64,000 bases of DNA from Serpentinimonas maccroryi (lineage in GTDB: Bacteria > Pseudomonadota > Gammaproteobacteria > Burkholderiales > Burkholderiaceae_C), in assembly GCF_000828915.1 (NCBI RefSeq), contig NZ_AP014569.1, positions 1,860,001-1,924,000 of the forward strand, written 5' to 3'. The translations under genes and the position numbers were made by a program. A model generated the notes under the pieces. That model ran no database searches and was not told the origin of the DNA. It saw only the letters and a program-made list of their open reading frames with translations. Positions 34,797 through 42,956 of this stretch are shown one piece after another (position 1 is the stretch's first letter; every line of letters starts with the position of its first letter).

Positions 34797-35591
34797 TCAG
34801 TACACCCCCGGATAAGCCCCGCCGTCGAGCAAAATGTTTTGGCCGTTGAGGTAGCCGGCGTGGGTGCTGCACAGAAAGGCGCAGACGGCGCCGAACTCTT
34901 GCAGGCTGCCAAAGCGGCGCGCCGGTATCTGCGCCAGTTGCGCTGCGCGCACGGCCTCGAGCGGCTGCCCGCTCTTTTGGGCCCCGGCGGCCAGGGTGGC
35001 GGCCAGGCGCTCGGTGTCGAACTTGCCGGGCAGTAGGTTGTTGATGGTCACGCCGCGCGCCGCCAAGCCGCTGCGCGCCAGCCCGGCGACGAAGCCGGTC
35101 AGGCCACTGCGGGCGCCATTGCTCAAGCCCAAGATGTCGATCGGGGCCTTGACGGCGCTGGAGGTGATGTTGACGATGCGGCCAAAACCGCGCTCGGCCA
35201 TGCCGTCCACCGTGGCCTTGATGAGCTCGATCGGGCTCAGCATATTGTCCTCCAGCGCCTGCAGCCACTGCTCGCGCTCCCAGTGACGAAAGTCGCCCGT
35301 GGGTGGGCCAGCGGCGTTGTTGACCACGATGTCAAAGGCCCGCCCCGGCCCGCCGGGCACCGCAAACAGCGTCTCGCGCCCGGCTGCCGTGGTCACGTCG
35401 GCCGCCACCGGCAGCACCGTCACCCCGCTTTGCTGGCGCAGCTCGGCAGCCACCTGCTGCAAGCGCTCGGCCCCGCGCGCCGCGATCACCAAATTCACTC
35501 CCGCACTCGCCAGCGCCTGCGCGCAACCCCAACCCAGCCCTTTGCTGGCCCCACACACCAAGGCCCAGCGGCCCGCGATTCCCAAATCCAT
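34797..35591 (-). CDS. SDR-family oxidoreductase
   Basis: A 264-residue short-chain dehydrogenase/reductase. The NAD(P) motif is CGASKGLGWGCA, followed by VVNNAAGPP; the catalytic Ser is in IVNITSSAV. The usual Tyr-x3-Lys position reads LGLSNGARSGL, that is the tyrosine and lysine are replaced, placing it in the atypical SDR subgroup where the classical active-site pair is missing. The start is ATG 35591, with GGAG upstream. Substrate unknown. Confidence 0.85.
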   Translation of the reverse strand: MDLGIAGRWALVCGASKGLGWGCAQALASAGVNLVIAARGAERLQQVAAELRQQSGVTVLPVAADVTTAAGRETLFAVPGGPGRAFDIVVNNAAGPPTGDFRHWEREQWLQALEDNMLSPIELIKATVDGMAERGFGRIVNITSSAVKAPIDILGLSNGARSGLTGFVAGLARSGLAARGVTINNLLPGKFDTERLAATLAAGAQKSGQPLEAVRAAQLAQIPARRFGSLQEFGAVCAFLCSTHAGYLNGQNILLDGGAYPGVY

Positions 35592-35655
35592 TGTCTTGCA
35601 CTCCAAAAATGGCCCGAGCGGGCCGGATTGAGCGATTTGCTTGATCCGATTATCC

Positions 35656-36579
35656 TCACCGGCTGGGCCGGCTCACCCACAGCACGCCCGCCAGCACCAG
35701 CGCGGTGCCGGCCAAAATCCAAGCGTTGAAGGGCTCGCCCAGTATCAGCGCGCCCATGAGCAGCGTGGCCATGGGGCCGACCATCCCGACTTGGGCCGTG
35801 AGCCCGGCGCCGATGCGCTCGATCGCCAGCATCACCAGCACCACCGGCGCCGCGGTGCAGAGCACGGCGTTGAGCAGCGAGAGCCAGATCACCTCGGGCG
35901 CCACCAGCGCCGCTTCGAGTGGGCGCAGCAGCACAAACTGGCCGATGCACAGGATGCAGGCCACGGTGGTGGCCCAGCCCACCAGCCGCAACGCACCGAT
36001 GCGCTGCACCAGCGCGCCGCTATAGACCAGATATACGGCGTAGCTGAGCGCGCTGCCAAACACCAGCGCCGCCCCCAGTGCCGTGCTCCAGCCGTCGAAG
36101 CGCAACTCGTGCCCAAACACCAGCAGCACGCCGGCATAGCTCAGGCCCATGGCCCCGAGCTGGCGCGGCGTGACGCGTTGGGCAAACAAGAGCCAGCCCA
36201 GCAGCAGCACAAGCGTGGGGTTGAGGTACAGAATCAGCCGCCCGAGGCTGGCGCTGATGTACTGCAAGCCCAGAAAATCGAGAAAACTGGCGAGGTAGTA
36301 GCCGCAAAAACCCAGCCCAAAAATGGCCAACCAGTCGCGCCGCTGCAGCGGCTGCACCGGCTTGGCGCTGCGGTAGGTGGCCCACCAGATCATGGCCAGA
36401 AACAGCGGCAGCGCAAACAGCATGCGGTACATCAGCAGCGTGACCGGATCGACGCCGTAGCGATACGCCAGCTTGACGATGATGGCCTTGCCACTGAAGG
36501 CCACGGCCCCAGCCAGCGCCAGCAGCAAGCCGCTTTGCAGGCGGCTAAGTTTGGACAAACCGGTGGGGCGCAGTGGCAT
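35656..36579 (-). CDS. EamA/DMT-family transporter
   Basis: A 307-residue membrane protein with ten hydrophobic segments and two EamA repeats, for example GLLLALAGAVAFSGKAIIVK near the start and TLLMGALILGEPFNAW near the end. The ATG at 36579 is chosen because the extension upstream is Pro/Arg-rich and antisense-like. It sits between an SDR and a TatD-type nuclease on the same strand. Substrate unknown. Confidence 0.87.
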   Translation of the reverse strand: MPLRPTGLSKLSRLQSGLLLALAGAVAFSGKAIIVKLAYRYGVDPVTLLMYRMLFALPLFLAMIWWATYRSAKPVQPLQRRDWLAIFGLGFCGYYLASFLDFLGLQYISASLGRLILYLNPTLVLLLGWLLFAQRVTPRQLGAMGLSYAGVLLVFGHELRFDGWSTALGAALVFGSALSYAVYLVYSGALVQRIGALRLVGWATTVACILCIGQFVLLRPLEAALVAPEVIWLSLLNAVLCTAAPVVLVMLAIERIGAGLTAQVGMVGPMATLLMGALILGEPFNAWILAGTALVLAGVLWVSRPSR

Positions 36580-36607
36580 AGGCTTGCTTGGAGCGCGGCG
36601 GTGGCAC

Positions 36608-37621
36608 TCAGGGTGCGACGCCGGGCGCCGCGCTGGTGGATGACTGGGGCAACTGGCCCATTGCGGGCGTGGGCGTGGGCGTGGGTGCGGATGCAAGCGC
36701 TGCTGGGCCCGAATTTGGCCGCAGCACTGCCAGCCGCGGCAGCACGCGCCGCACGCTGGCGCTGGTCTGGGCGGCTAGTGCGGCGCAGTCCAAGCCGCGC
36801 AACGCCGCCAGCGTGGCACCGATGCGCGGCAGCTCGGTCGGGGTGTTGGGCGCTTGGCTGGCGCCGCTGGCGCGCGCCGCGGCCGGGGTATAGAGCCACT
36901 GGGGCGGCATGTCGGGGGCGTCGGTCTCCAGCACCAGCGCCTCGGCGGGCAGTGCGCTGGCCAGCCGGCGCAGGCGCCGCGCCGCCTCGAAGGTGCAGGC
37001 ACCGCCAAAGCCCAGGGCAAATCCGAGTTCGATGAAGGCCTGCGCCTGCTGTAAGCTGCCGCTGAAGGCATGCGCGATGCCGCCGCGCGCGCTGACCGGG
37101 CTGGTTGCTAGGCGTGTGGCCGAGCGCGTTGCCGGGCCTGCCGTGGCCGCACCCGGCCCGCCCCGATCGCGCTGGCGCAAGCCGCGCAGCAACTCGTCCG
37201 CCGAACGCCGCACGTGCAAGATCACGGGCAGCCCAAAGCGCTGCGCCAGCTCCAGTTGGGCGGTGTAGAAGTGCCACTGGCGCTGGCGCGCAGCCGGCGC
37301 GCACAGGGCGGGAACAAAAAAATCGAGCCCAATCTCACCCACCGCCACCAGCTGCGGGTCGGCGTGGCAGCGTTGCAACTCGAGCGCCAGCGCCTCGAGG
37401 TCGGCGTCGTCGGCCTGCATCACATAAAGCGGGTGGATGCCCAGCGCGTAGGCGTCGCCGGTGGTGTGCGCCAGTTCGCGCACACGCGCCCAGTTGGCGC
37501 GCTCCACCGCCGGATAGACGCACACCTCCACTCCAGCGACACGCGCTTGCTGACGCAGCGCCAAGCGCTGCTCATCCGTCCAATCGGGGGCGTCGAGGTG
37601 GCAATGGCTGTCGATCCACAT
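36608..37621 (-). CDS. TatD-family hydrolase
   Basis: A metal-dependent hydrolase of the TatD DNase family, 337 residues. Metal ligands appear as DSHCHLD at the N-terminus, AVGEIGLDFF, VILHVRR, GIAHAFSG and LETDAPDMPP. The middle carries an extra Ala/Arg/Thr segment (about residues 155-175). The C-terminal 60 residues are low complexity and end in a Pro-Thr repeat encoded by a 6-base microsatellite, so the protein is longer than the usual ~260. Confidence 0.9.
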   Translation of the reverse strand: MWIDSHCHLDAPDWTDEQRLALRQQARVAGVEVCVYPAVERANWARVRELAHTTGDAYALGIHPLYVMQADDADLEALALELQRCHADPQLVAVGEIGLDFFVPALCAPAARQRQWHFYTAQLELAQRFGLPVILHVRRSADELLRGLRQRDRGGPGAATAGPATRSATRLATSPVSARGGIAHAFSGSLQQAQAFIELGFALGFGGACTFEAARRLRRLASALPAEALVLETDAPDMPPQWLYTPAAARASGASQAPNTPTELPRIGATLAALRGLDCAALAAQTSASVRRVLPRLAVLRPNSGPAALASAPTPTPTPAMGQLPQSSTSAAPGVAP

Positions 37622-37770
37622 GCGCAGCGATTATGCGCTGCGCCACTCCAGCCTGCAGCCAGCGCACGCGCCTAGGCCGCACAGCGCCCCGCCCCTGCAG
37701 GGCCTAGAGGATCAGCACACCAGTCCACCAGCCCATCAACAACCATTGGGCCGATCGGCCGTTGAACCGC

Positions 37771-38563
37771 TTAAAACCCCAAGTTGATTTGCAGTATGCG
37801 CGTGGTGCCGCTGATTTCATTGGCCACCACCAGCAGGGGCCGGCCGTTGGGCGATTGCACCGCCGGGATGAAGGTCAGGCCCTCGGGGCCGCGGTCGCCG
37901 GTGACGCCGTTGCGCGTGCCGTTGAAGTAGGTCACGAAGCGCGCCTCGGCCGGGTTGGTGACTTCATAGACCATCACGCCGCCGACGCGCTCGAGCCCGA
38001 TGAAGGCGAAGTGCCGGTTGCCAAACTGGGCCACCACCACCGCCTCGGGTTCTGGGCCTTTGCTCGGGCTGCGGGCGTCGAGCGTGTTGTTGTTGTGGCT
38101 GGCGTTGAAGGCGACCTTGGGCAGGGCACGGGTGCGTTGCTCCAGCTCGTCGCCCGAGTCATAGACCTGCTGCAGGTTGCTGGCGTCCCAGATCGAGAAC
38201 GAGCGCGCGCCAAAGCTGAACAGCTCGGTGCACTGGCCGGCGGCGTTGCGCCCAGTTTGACCGGCGTTGGGGGTGTTGGTGACGAGCAGTCGGCCCAAGC
38301 CCGAATCCATGATCAGCGCGGCCGCATTGGGAAAGACGGCCGGATCCAGACCTTGGGGGCAGTGGGCGCGCACGCGCACCTCTTCGTTGAAGCCGGGCCA
38401 GTCGCGCGCGTCGCCCTCGTTGGCCGTGACCAGCAGGGTGCGCCCGCCCACGCTGTAGGCGGCCATGGCGTCGGGCATTCTGGCAGCCGGCCAGCGCCAC
38501 AATGGCTAGGGCAGCCGCCGCAGTCAAGCGGGCTAGGGCGAAGGGGGTGGGGGTTTTGGGCAT
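37771..38563 (-). pseudogene. Choice-of-anchor I protein, deleted and frameshifted
   Basis: Two pieces in different frames. From 38563 a lipoprotein-type signal peptide is encoded (ALAIVALAGC, lipobox Cys at residue 27), then the frame breaks. From about 38475, in another frame, runs the C-terminal region of a choice-of-anchor I protein: AYSVGGRTLLVTANEGDARD, VAFNASHNNNTLDARSPSKG, LERVGGVMVYEVTNP and GPEGLTFIPA, ending at 37771. Intact members are several hundred residues longer, so a large internal deletion joined signal peptide and tail out of frame. The family is linked to secreted alkaline-phosphatase-like proteins. Confidence 0.75.
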
Positions 38564-38608
38564 TGGGTAGGGCGGTTGGGTTTGAATCGCCGCACTCTAC
38601 GCAAGCCA

Positions 38609-38627
38609 TATGACAAATCTGTGAACA
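38609..38627 (-). promoter_or_regulatory. Pho-box-like sequence before the pseudogene
   Basis: Read on the minus strand the site is TGTTCACAGATTTGTCATA, two TGT(T)CA-type half sites about one helical turn apart. PhoB boxes are TGTCA-like direct repeats 11 bases apart; spacing here is 11-12 with one mismatch. It lies about 45 bases upstream of the decayed gene's start and would fit phosphate control of the former phosphatase-like product. Confidence 0.3.
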
Positions 38628-38667
38628 TGCGCTCCCGCCCGGCCAGCCCTACGCCGCCCCAGCGCGG

Positions 38668-39855
38668 TCAAAGGCGCTCAAAAATCGCCGCAATCCCCTG
38701 CCCGCCGCCGATGCACATCGTCACCAGCGCGTAGCGGCCGCCGGTGCGCTGCAGCTCGTACAGCGCCTTGACGGTGATGATGGCGCCGGTGGCCCCGATC
38801 GGGTGCCCGAGCGAGATGCCCGAGCCGTTGGGGTTGACCTTGGCCGGGTCTAGGCCCAGCTCTTGCGTCACGGCGCAGGCTTGGGCGGCGAAGGCTTCGT
38901 TGGCTTCGATCACGTCGAGGTCGGCAATCGTCAGACCGGTGCGCTCGAGCACTTTGCGTGTGGCCGAAATCGGGCCCACGCCCATGATTTTGGGCTCGAG
39001 CCCGGTGTGCGCGTAGCCCACCAGCCGCGCCATGGGGGCTAGGCCGCGCGCGCGCGCCGCGCCGGCTTCCATCAGCAGCACGGCGGCGGCGGCGTCGTTG
39101 ATGCCCGAGGCGTTGCCCGCCGTGACGCTGCCGTTTTCTTTGACGAACACCGGCTTGAGCTTGGCCATGTCGGCCAGCGTGCAGCCGGGGCGGAAGTGCT
39201 CGTCGGTGTCGAACGCGACCTCGCCCTTGCGGCTCTTGAGCAGCACCGGCACGATCTGCGATTTGAAGCGGCCCTCGGCACTGGCGCGCTCGGCGCGGTT
39301 GTGGCTCTCGACCGCCAGTGCGTCTTGCATGGCGCGGCTGATGCCAAACTGCGCCGCCACGTTTTCGGCCGTCACGCCCATGTGGATTTTGTGGAAGGGG
39401 TCGTGCAGCGCGCCCACCATCATGTCCACCAGTGTGGCGTCGCCCATGCGCGCGCCAAAGCGCGACACCAGGCTGAGGTAGGGCGCGCGGCTCATGTTCT
39501 CGGCCCCGGCGCCGATGGCGACGTCGCAATCACCCAGCAAGATCGCTTGGCTGGCGCTGACGATGGCCTGCAGCCCCGAGCCGCACAGGCGGTTCACGTT
39601 CATGGCCACGGTGGTGTCTGGGCAGCCGCCGTCGAGCGCGGCCACGCGCGATAGGTACAGATCGCGCGGCTCGGTGTTGACGACGTGGCCAAAGACCACG
39701 TGGCCCACGTCGGCACCGGGCACGGCAGCGCGCGCCAGCACCTCGCGCACCACCAGGGCGCCGAGTTCGGTGGTGGGGGTGTCTTTGAGGCTGCCGCCAA
39801 AGGTGCCGATGGCGGTGCGCGCAGCGCTGACGACGACGACTTCTCGGTTGCTCAT
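38668..39855 (-). CDS. Acetyl-CoA acetyltransferase / beta-ketothiolase
   Basis: A 395-residue thiolase. Catalytic residues are in NRLCGSGLQAI (acyl-accepting Cys near residue 90), GISLGHPIGATGA (His) and TMCIGGGQGIA (second Cys). It condenses two acetyl-CoA or cleaves beta-ketoacyl-CoA. Overall sequence resembles BktB-type ketothiolases that also accept longer substrates, used in polyhydroxyalkanoate synthesis or acyl-CoA breakdown, but specificity is not certain. It stands alone, with no reductase or synthase beside it. Confidence 0.9.
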   Translation of the reverse strand: MSNREVVVVSAARTAIGTFGGSLKDTPTTELGALVVREVLARAAVPGADVGHVVFGHVVNTEPRDLYLSRVAALDGGCPDTTVAMNVNRLCGSGLQAIVSASQAILLGDCDVAIGAGAENMSRAPYLSLVSRFGARMGDATLVDMMVGALHDPFHKIHMGVTAENVAAQFGISRAMQDALAVESHNRAERASAEGRFKSQIVPVLLKSRKGEVAFDTDEHFRPGCTLADMAKLKPVFVKENGSVTAGNASGINDAAAAVLLMEAGAARARGLAPMARLVGYAHTGLEPKIMGVGPISATRKVLERTGLTIADLDVIEANEAFAAQACAVTQELGLDPAKVNPNGSGISLGHPIGATGAIITVKALYELQRTGGRYALVTMCIGGGQGIAAIFERL

Positions 39856-39949
39856 GGGTTTGGTCTCCTAGGGGGTGGTTTGGATTGACGTATAAATGGC
39901 TCGGGCAGCTACCGCGCCCCAGGCCGGATCTTAAGGCCAGCGCGGCGGC

Positions 39950-40690
39950 TCAATCGCCCTGAAAGCCGCCCGAGCGGCACGTCAGCACCAGCGTGTCGCG
40001 CCAGCCCAGCTCGCCCGGCACCAGCGGCTGGATCGGGGTCGATTCGTGGATCACGCGCTCGTCGTCGAGCAGCAGCAGCGACCAAGGCTCGGTCAGGGTG
40101 AAGCGCTGGCCGTGCGGGCCATCGGCCTCGAACACCCGGCTCTCGCCGCCCTTGATGCCTTGGCGAGCGAGCAGATAGACGGCCACCAGCTCCATGCCGT
40201 CGCGGTGCGCGCCCTCGGGCGTGGGGCGGCCGATGCCGTCGGTGGTGTCGATGCGAAACTGGTGCGCTTCCACGTACCACGGCTGCGCGCCCTTGAGCGC
40301 CGAAGCCGCCGCCGCGGTCTGCTGTAGCAGGCGCTGCCAAGCGGGTTGGGCCACGACCTCGGGCTCGATCGGCTCGAACCAGCGCTGCATGCCGCCGTGC
40401 AGCGCGTTGTACTGCAGCGGCTGCCAGTGCACCCGGTGCGGCACCTGGCGCACCTGCGCGCCCTCGACCACGAAGCAGCTGTGGCGCCGTTTGCGGTAGC
40501 GCCCGCCATCGCGCAGATAGTGGTCGGGGCAGAGCCGCTCCCAGCTCGGTTGCAGGGCCGCCAGCGCCTGCGCCTCGAGCCCAAGCCAGCGCTGCACCGC
40601 AGCCGCATCGAGCAGGGCAAAGCCCTGGCGCGCCAAGGTGGCATCGAGCTGCTCCAACGGCACGGTGGGGGGTGGGAAAACGGCGTTCAT
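39950..40690 (-). CDS. 2OG-Fe dioxygenase family protein
   Basis: A 246-residue protein resembling the 2OG-Fe dioxygenase family, which includes amino-acid hydroxylases. Candidate Fe ligands are the His-x-Asp in EGAHRDGMELV and the distal His in ERVIHEST. Other landmarks are RHSCFVVEG and AHQFRIDTTDGIGRPTPEG. No signal peptide. Substrate unknown; amino acids are a family-based possibility. Confidence 0.78.
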   Translation of the reverse strand: MNAVFPPPTVPLEQLDATLARQGFALLDAAAVQRWLGLEAQALAALQPSWERLCPDHYLRDGGRYRKRRHSCFVVEGAQVRQVPHRVHWQPLQYNALHGGMQRWFEPIEPEVVAQPAWQRLLQQTAAAASALKGAQPWYVEAHQFRIDTTDGIGRPTPEGAHRDGMELVAVYLLARQGIKGGESRVFEADGPHGQRFTLTEPWSLLLLDDERVIHESTPIQPLVPGELGWRDTLVLTCRSGGFQGD

Positions 40691-40768
40691 GGGAGGGTTG
40701 ACAAAGGCAAGCGGCTTTGTGCGGGTGGCACTAGTGTAAACCCGGGCACGCGCCAGCCAGCACCCTCC

Positions 40769-41011
40769 CTAGGTGCTGCGCCACAGCAGCCACAGCAGCA
40801 GCATGCCCGCAGCCGCATTGGCCAGCGCCAGCAGGGTAAAGACCAGCAGCAACCAACCAGCGGGCGGTGACAGGTGCAGAAACCAAGCCATGCCGGTCGA
40901 GAGGCCGTTGAACAGCAGCATCAGCCAGAACAGCCCGTTGTGCGGCTGCCAGAGGCGGCGCAGGCGCTGCGGCAAGGGGGTGGGTGGGGCGGAATCGGGC
41001 ATGGGGGCCAT
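40769..41011 (-). CDS. Small two-helix membrane protein
   Basis: An 80-residue protein with two hydrophobic segments (LFWLMLLFNGLSTGMAWFLH and LLLVFTLLALANAAAGMLLL) and a Pro/Arg-rich N-terminus. It looks like a conserved small membrane protein of this bacterial group, but I do not recognise a function. Divergent from the copper cluster, with starts 55 bases apart. Confidence 0.65.
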   Translation of the reverse strand: MAPMPDSAPPTPLPQRLRRLWQPHNGLFWLMLLFNGLSTGMAWFLHLSPPAGWLLLVFTLLALANAAAGMLLLWLLWRST

Positions 41012-41031
41012 TGTGCCGCGCGGCGCAGCGA

Positions 41032-41060
41032 TTGCACGCTGTGCCCAAATGCCTTAACAT
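41032..41060 (+). promoter_or_regulatory. Candidate sigma-70 promoter of the copper cluster
   Basis: TTGCAC (41032-41037) and TAACAT (41055-41060) are separated by exactly 17 bases. Transcription would begin near 41067, which is also the A of the first gene's ATG, so the message could be leaderless. No clear CueR or CopR box was recognised. Confidence 0.45.
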
Positions 41061-41066
41061 CGAAAG

Positions 41067-41528
41067 ATGCGTCGCTGGCTGATCATCTTGTTCGTGCTGC
41101 TGCTGCCTTGGCGGTTGTGGGCGGGCGACGCCATGGCGCTGGCGGTTTTGCATTCAGTCCCTGCCGCTGCGTATGGCCCAGCCCAGATGGCGTCAATCAA
41201 CCCGGCAGCACTCTGTGGCCACGCCGACTTGGCGCTGCACGAGGCTGCGCACGCCTGCTCTCCCGACCCCGCTCACGACCTCCACCTCGGCGCAACGCAC
41301 GAGGCTGCGCAGGCCATAGCTCAGGCCGCCGACCCCGCCTGCCCCGGGCACTCTGAAGCGGGCGCGCATGGCCTGTGTCTTTTGTGCGGGATTTGCCACC
41401 AGGCACTGGCGGTGCCGCTGCGGTTAGGGGCCCTGCCACCCACCTTGCCGCTGGGCGCACCGGTGCCCGCGCGCACCGTGATCGTGCAGGCCACGCCGCA
41501 ACCCGAGCTCAAACCGCCCATTCTCTGA
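41067..41528 (+). CDS. Secreted Cys/His-rich protein, first gene of copper cluster
   Basis: A 153-residue protein with a signal peptide (ILFVLLLPWRLWAGDA) and scattered His and Cys pairs: LCGHADLALHEAAHACS, CPGHSEAGAHGLCLLCGICH. It resembles small periplasmic proteins placed ahead of copper or heavy-metal efflux genes, and the residues could bind Cu(I). I do not assign a family. Position 82 bases before the TolC-like gene supports a metal role; function is inferred. Confidence 0.65.
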   Translation: MRRWLIILFVLLLPWRLWAGDAMALAVLHSVPAAAYGPAQMASINPAALCGHADLALHEAAHACSPDPAHDLHLGATHEAAQAIAQAADPACPGHSEAGAHGLCLLCGICHQALAVPLRLGALPPTLPLGAPVPARTVIVQATPQPELKPPIL

Positions 41529-41610
41529 TCTCGACACCCGCAGTGCGCCCGCTTGGTTCTTGCTTCGGCAGCGGCGCGGCGTTTCTTGGTTCTTGATCGG
41601 AGAGTTTTCC

Positions 41611-42954
41611 ATGTTTTTTACTTTTTGGGCCCCAGTGCAGCGCGTGCGGCGTGTGCAGCGCGGCGGGCCGAAAGCCTTTTGGCATCCCCTGTTGGGTGCG
41701 GCGCTGCTGGCGGCCGCTTGGTCTGGCCCTGCCTGGGCCAATCCCGAGCCGGAGCAGCAGTGGCGCGCGGCCAACGAGCTGGTCGGCGCTTTCCCCCGCG
41801 GCCACGCCGACATCGTGCAGTGGGAGGCCCAGCAGCAGCCGCACGCCAGCGCCGCGCCGCAACCCGCCGCCGCCCAGCACTTGCGCCTGTCTGATGCTCT
41901 GATGGCGGCACAGCGTGCACGCCCCGATTTGCTGGCGCGACCGGGCCTAAACGCGCTCGAGCGCGACGCGCTGCGGCTGGCGCAGGCCGATCTGGCTTTG
42001 CAGGTCGAGCGGGCCTGGCTGCACGCCGTGGCGGCAGGCAGCAGCGCCCGCTACCAGGCTCAGGTGCTGCAAGCCGTGCAGGCCGGGGCCGAATTGGCTG
42101 CGCGCATGGTGCGCATCGGCAACTGGCCGCAGATGCGCTTGCTGCAAGAGCAACTGCTGCTCAACCAAGCCCAAGCGCAGCAGCGGGTGGTGCAGCACCA
42201 GCAGCACCTCGCCGTGCTCGCCCTGTGGCGCCTGGCGGGCGACGGGCTCACGCCCTGGCAATTGGAGCAGCGGCTGCCGGCCGACTGGCCGAGCGTGAGC
42301 GCCCCGGTGGCCGCCACCGCCCCGCCTGCCACGGCCACCACGGCCACCACGGCCACCTCCCCGGCCGCGCCCGCCTTCGCCCCCTTGGCCACTCTGGAAG
42401 CGCAGGCGCTGCAGGCGCATCCGCGCTGGCCGCTGCGGCAACTGCAGGCCGCACGGCTGGAGCGCGGCCTGACGCCAGCCGAGCGCGTGCAGCTTGCCGC
42501 CGCGCTGGCGGCTGCCGTCGCGCCACAGCCCCAAGCACCAGCCGCGAGCGCGCCAGCCGACCACATGGCCCCGCCCACCCAGCCCGCGCTGGCTGCGCGC
42601 GCCCTTTGGCCGCACAGCTGGGACCAAGCCGCCCAAGCGCGCGCCGAGGCCGATGCGCTCGAGCGCCAGATACGCGCCGACGTCCACAGCGCCTACAGCG
42701 CCTGGCAAACCGCCACCGAGTTGGCCGAGGGCGCGGCGCAAGATGCGCTGCGCCTGCACAGCGCCTTGCTCGACGAAACCCAGCAGCGCTACAACGGCAT
42801 GCTCAAGAGCACCTGGGAGCTGCTGGCCAGTGCCAGCGCCCGGGTGCAGGCGAGCGAGGCCGCCCTGCTGGCGCGGCGCGACGCCGCCGTGGCCGCAGCC
42901 GAACTGCGTGCCGTGCTCGCCGGCCTATCTTACGAAACCGCGAAAGGAAATTGA
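41611..42954 (+). CDS. TolC-family outer-membrane-factor-like protein
   Basis: A 447-residue protein with a cleavable signal (LLGAALLAAAWSGPAWA) and long Ala/Gln-rich helices. The C-terminal part (AYSAWQTATELAEGAAQDAL, followed by TQQRYNGMLKSTWELLASA) has the outer-membrane efflux protein repeat pattern. A low-complexity Thr/Ala/Pro linker near residue 245 is encoded by a 9-base repeat. The start at 41611 has GGAGAG upstream. No pump gene is in the cluster, so its partner is elsewhere or it has another role in copper handling. Confidence 0.72.
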   Translation: MFFTFWAPVQRVRRVQRGGPKAFWHPLLGAALLAAAWSGPAWANPEPEQQWRAANELVGAFPRGHADIVQWEAQQQPHASAAPQPAAAQHLRLSDALMAAQRARPDLLARPGLNALERDALRLAQADLALQVERAWLHAVAAGSSARYQAQVLQAVQAGAELAARMVRIGNWPQMRLLQEQLLLNQAQAQQRVVQHQQHLAVLALWRLAGDGLTPWQLEQRLPADWPSVSAPVAATAPPATATTATTATSPAAPAFAPLATLEAQALQAHPRWPLRQLQAARLERGLTPAERVQLAAALAAAVAPQPQAPAASAPADHMAPPTQPALAARALWPHSWDQAAQARAEADALERQIRADVHSAYSAWQTATELAEGAAQDALRLHSALLDETQQRYNGMLKSTWELLASASARVQASEAALLARRDAAVAAAELRAVLAGLSYETAKGN

Positions 42955-42956
42955 TC

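Noticed and set aside
37622-37770. tRNA or small RNA between TatD and the pseudogene
   Set aside because: A short inverted repeat (GCGCAGCG/CGCTGCGC) is present, but no cloverleaf, promoter or terminator.
37771-38502. Intact 243-residue gene
   Set aside because: It starts mid-domain, lacks the N-terminal half of the family and is preceded by its own signal peptide in another frame; treated as a pseudogene.
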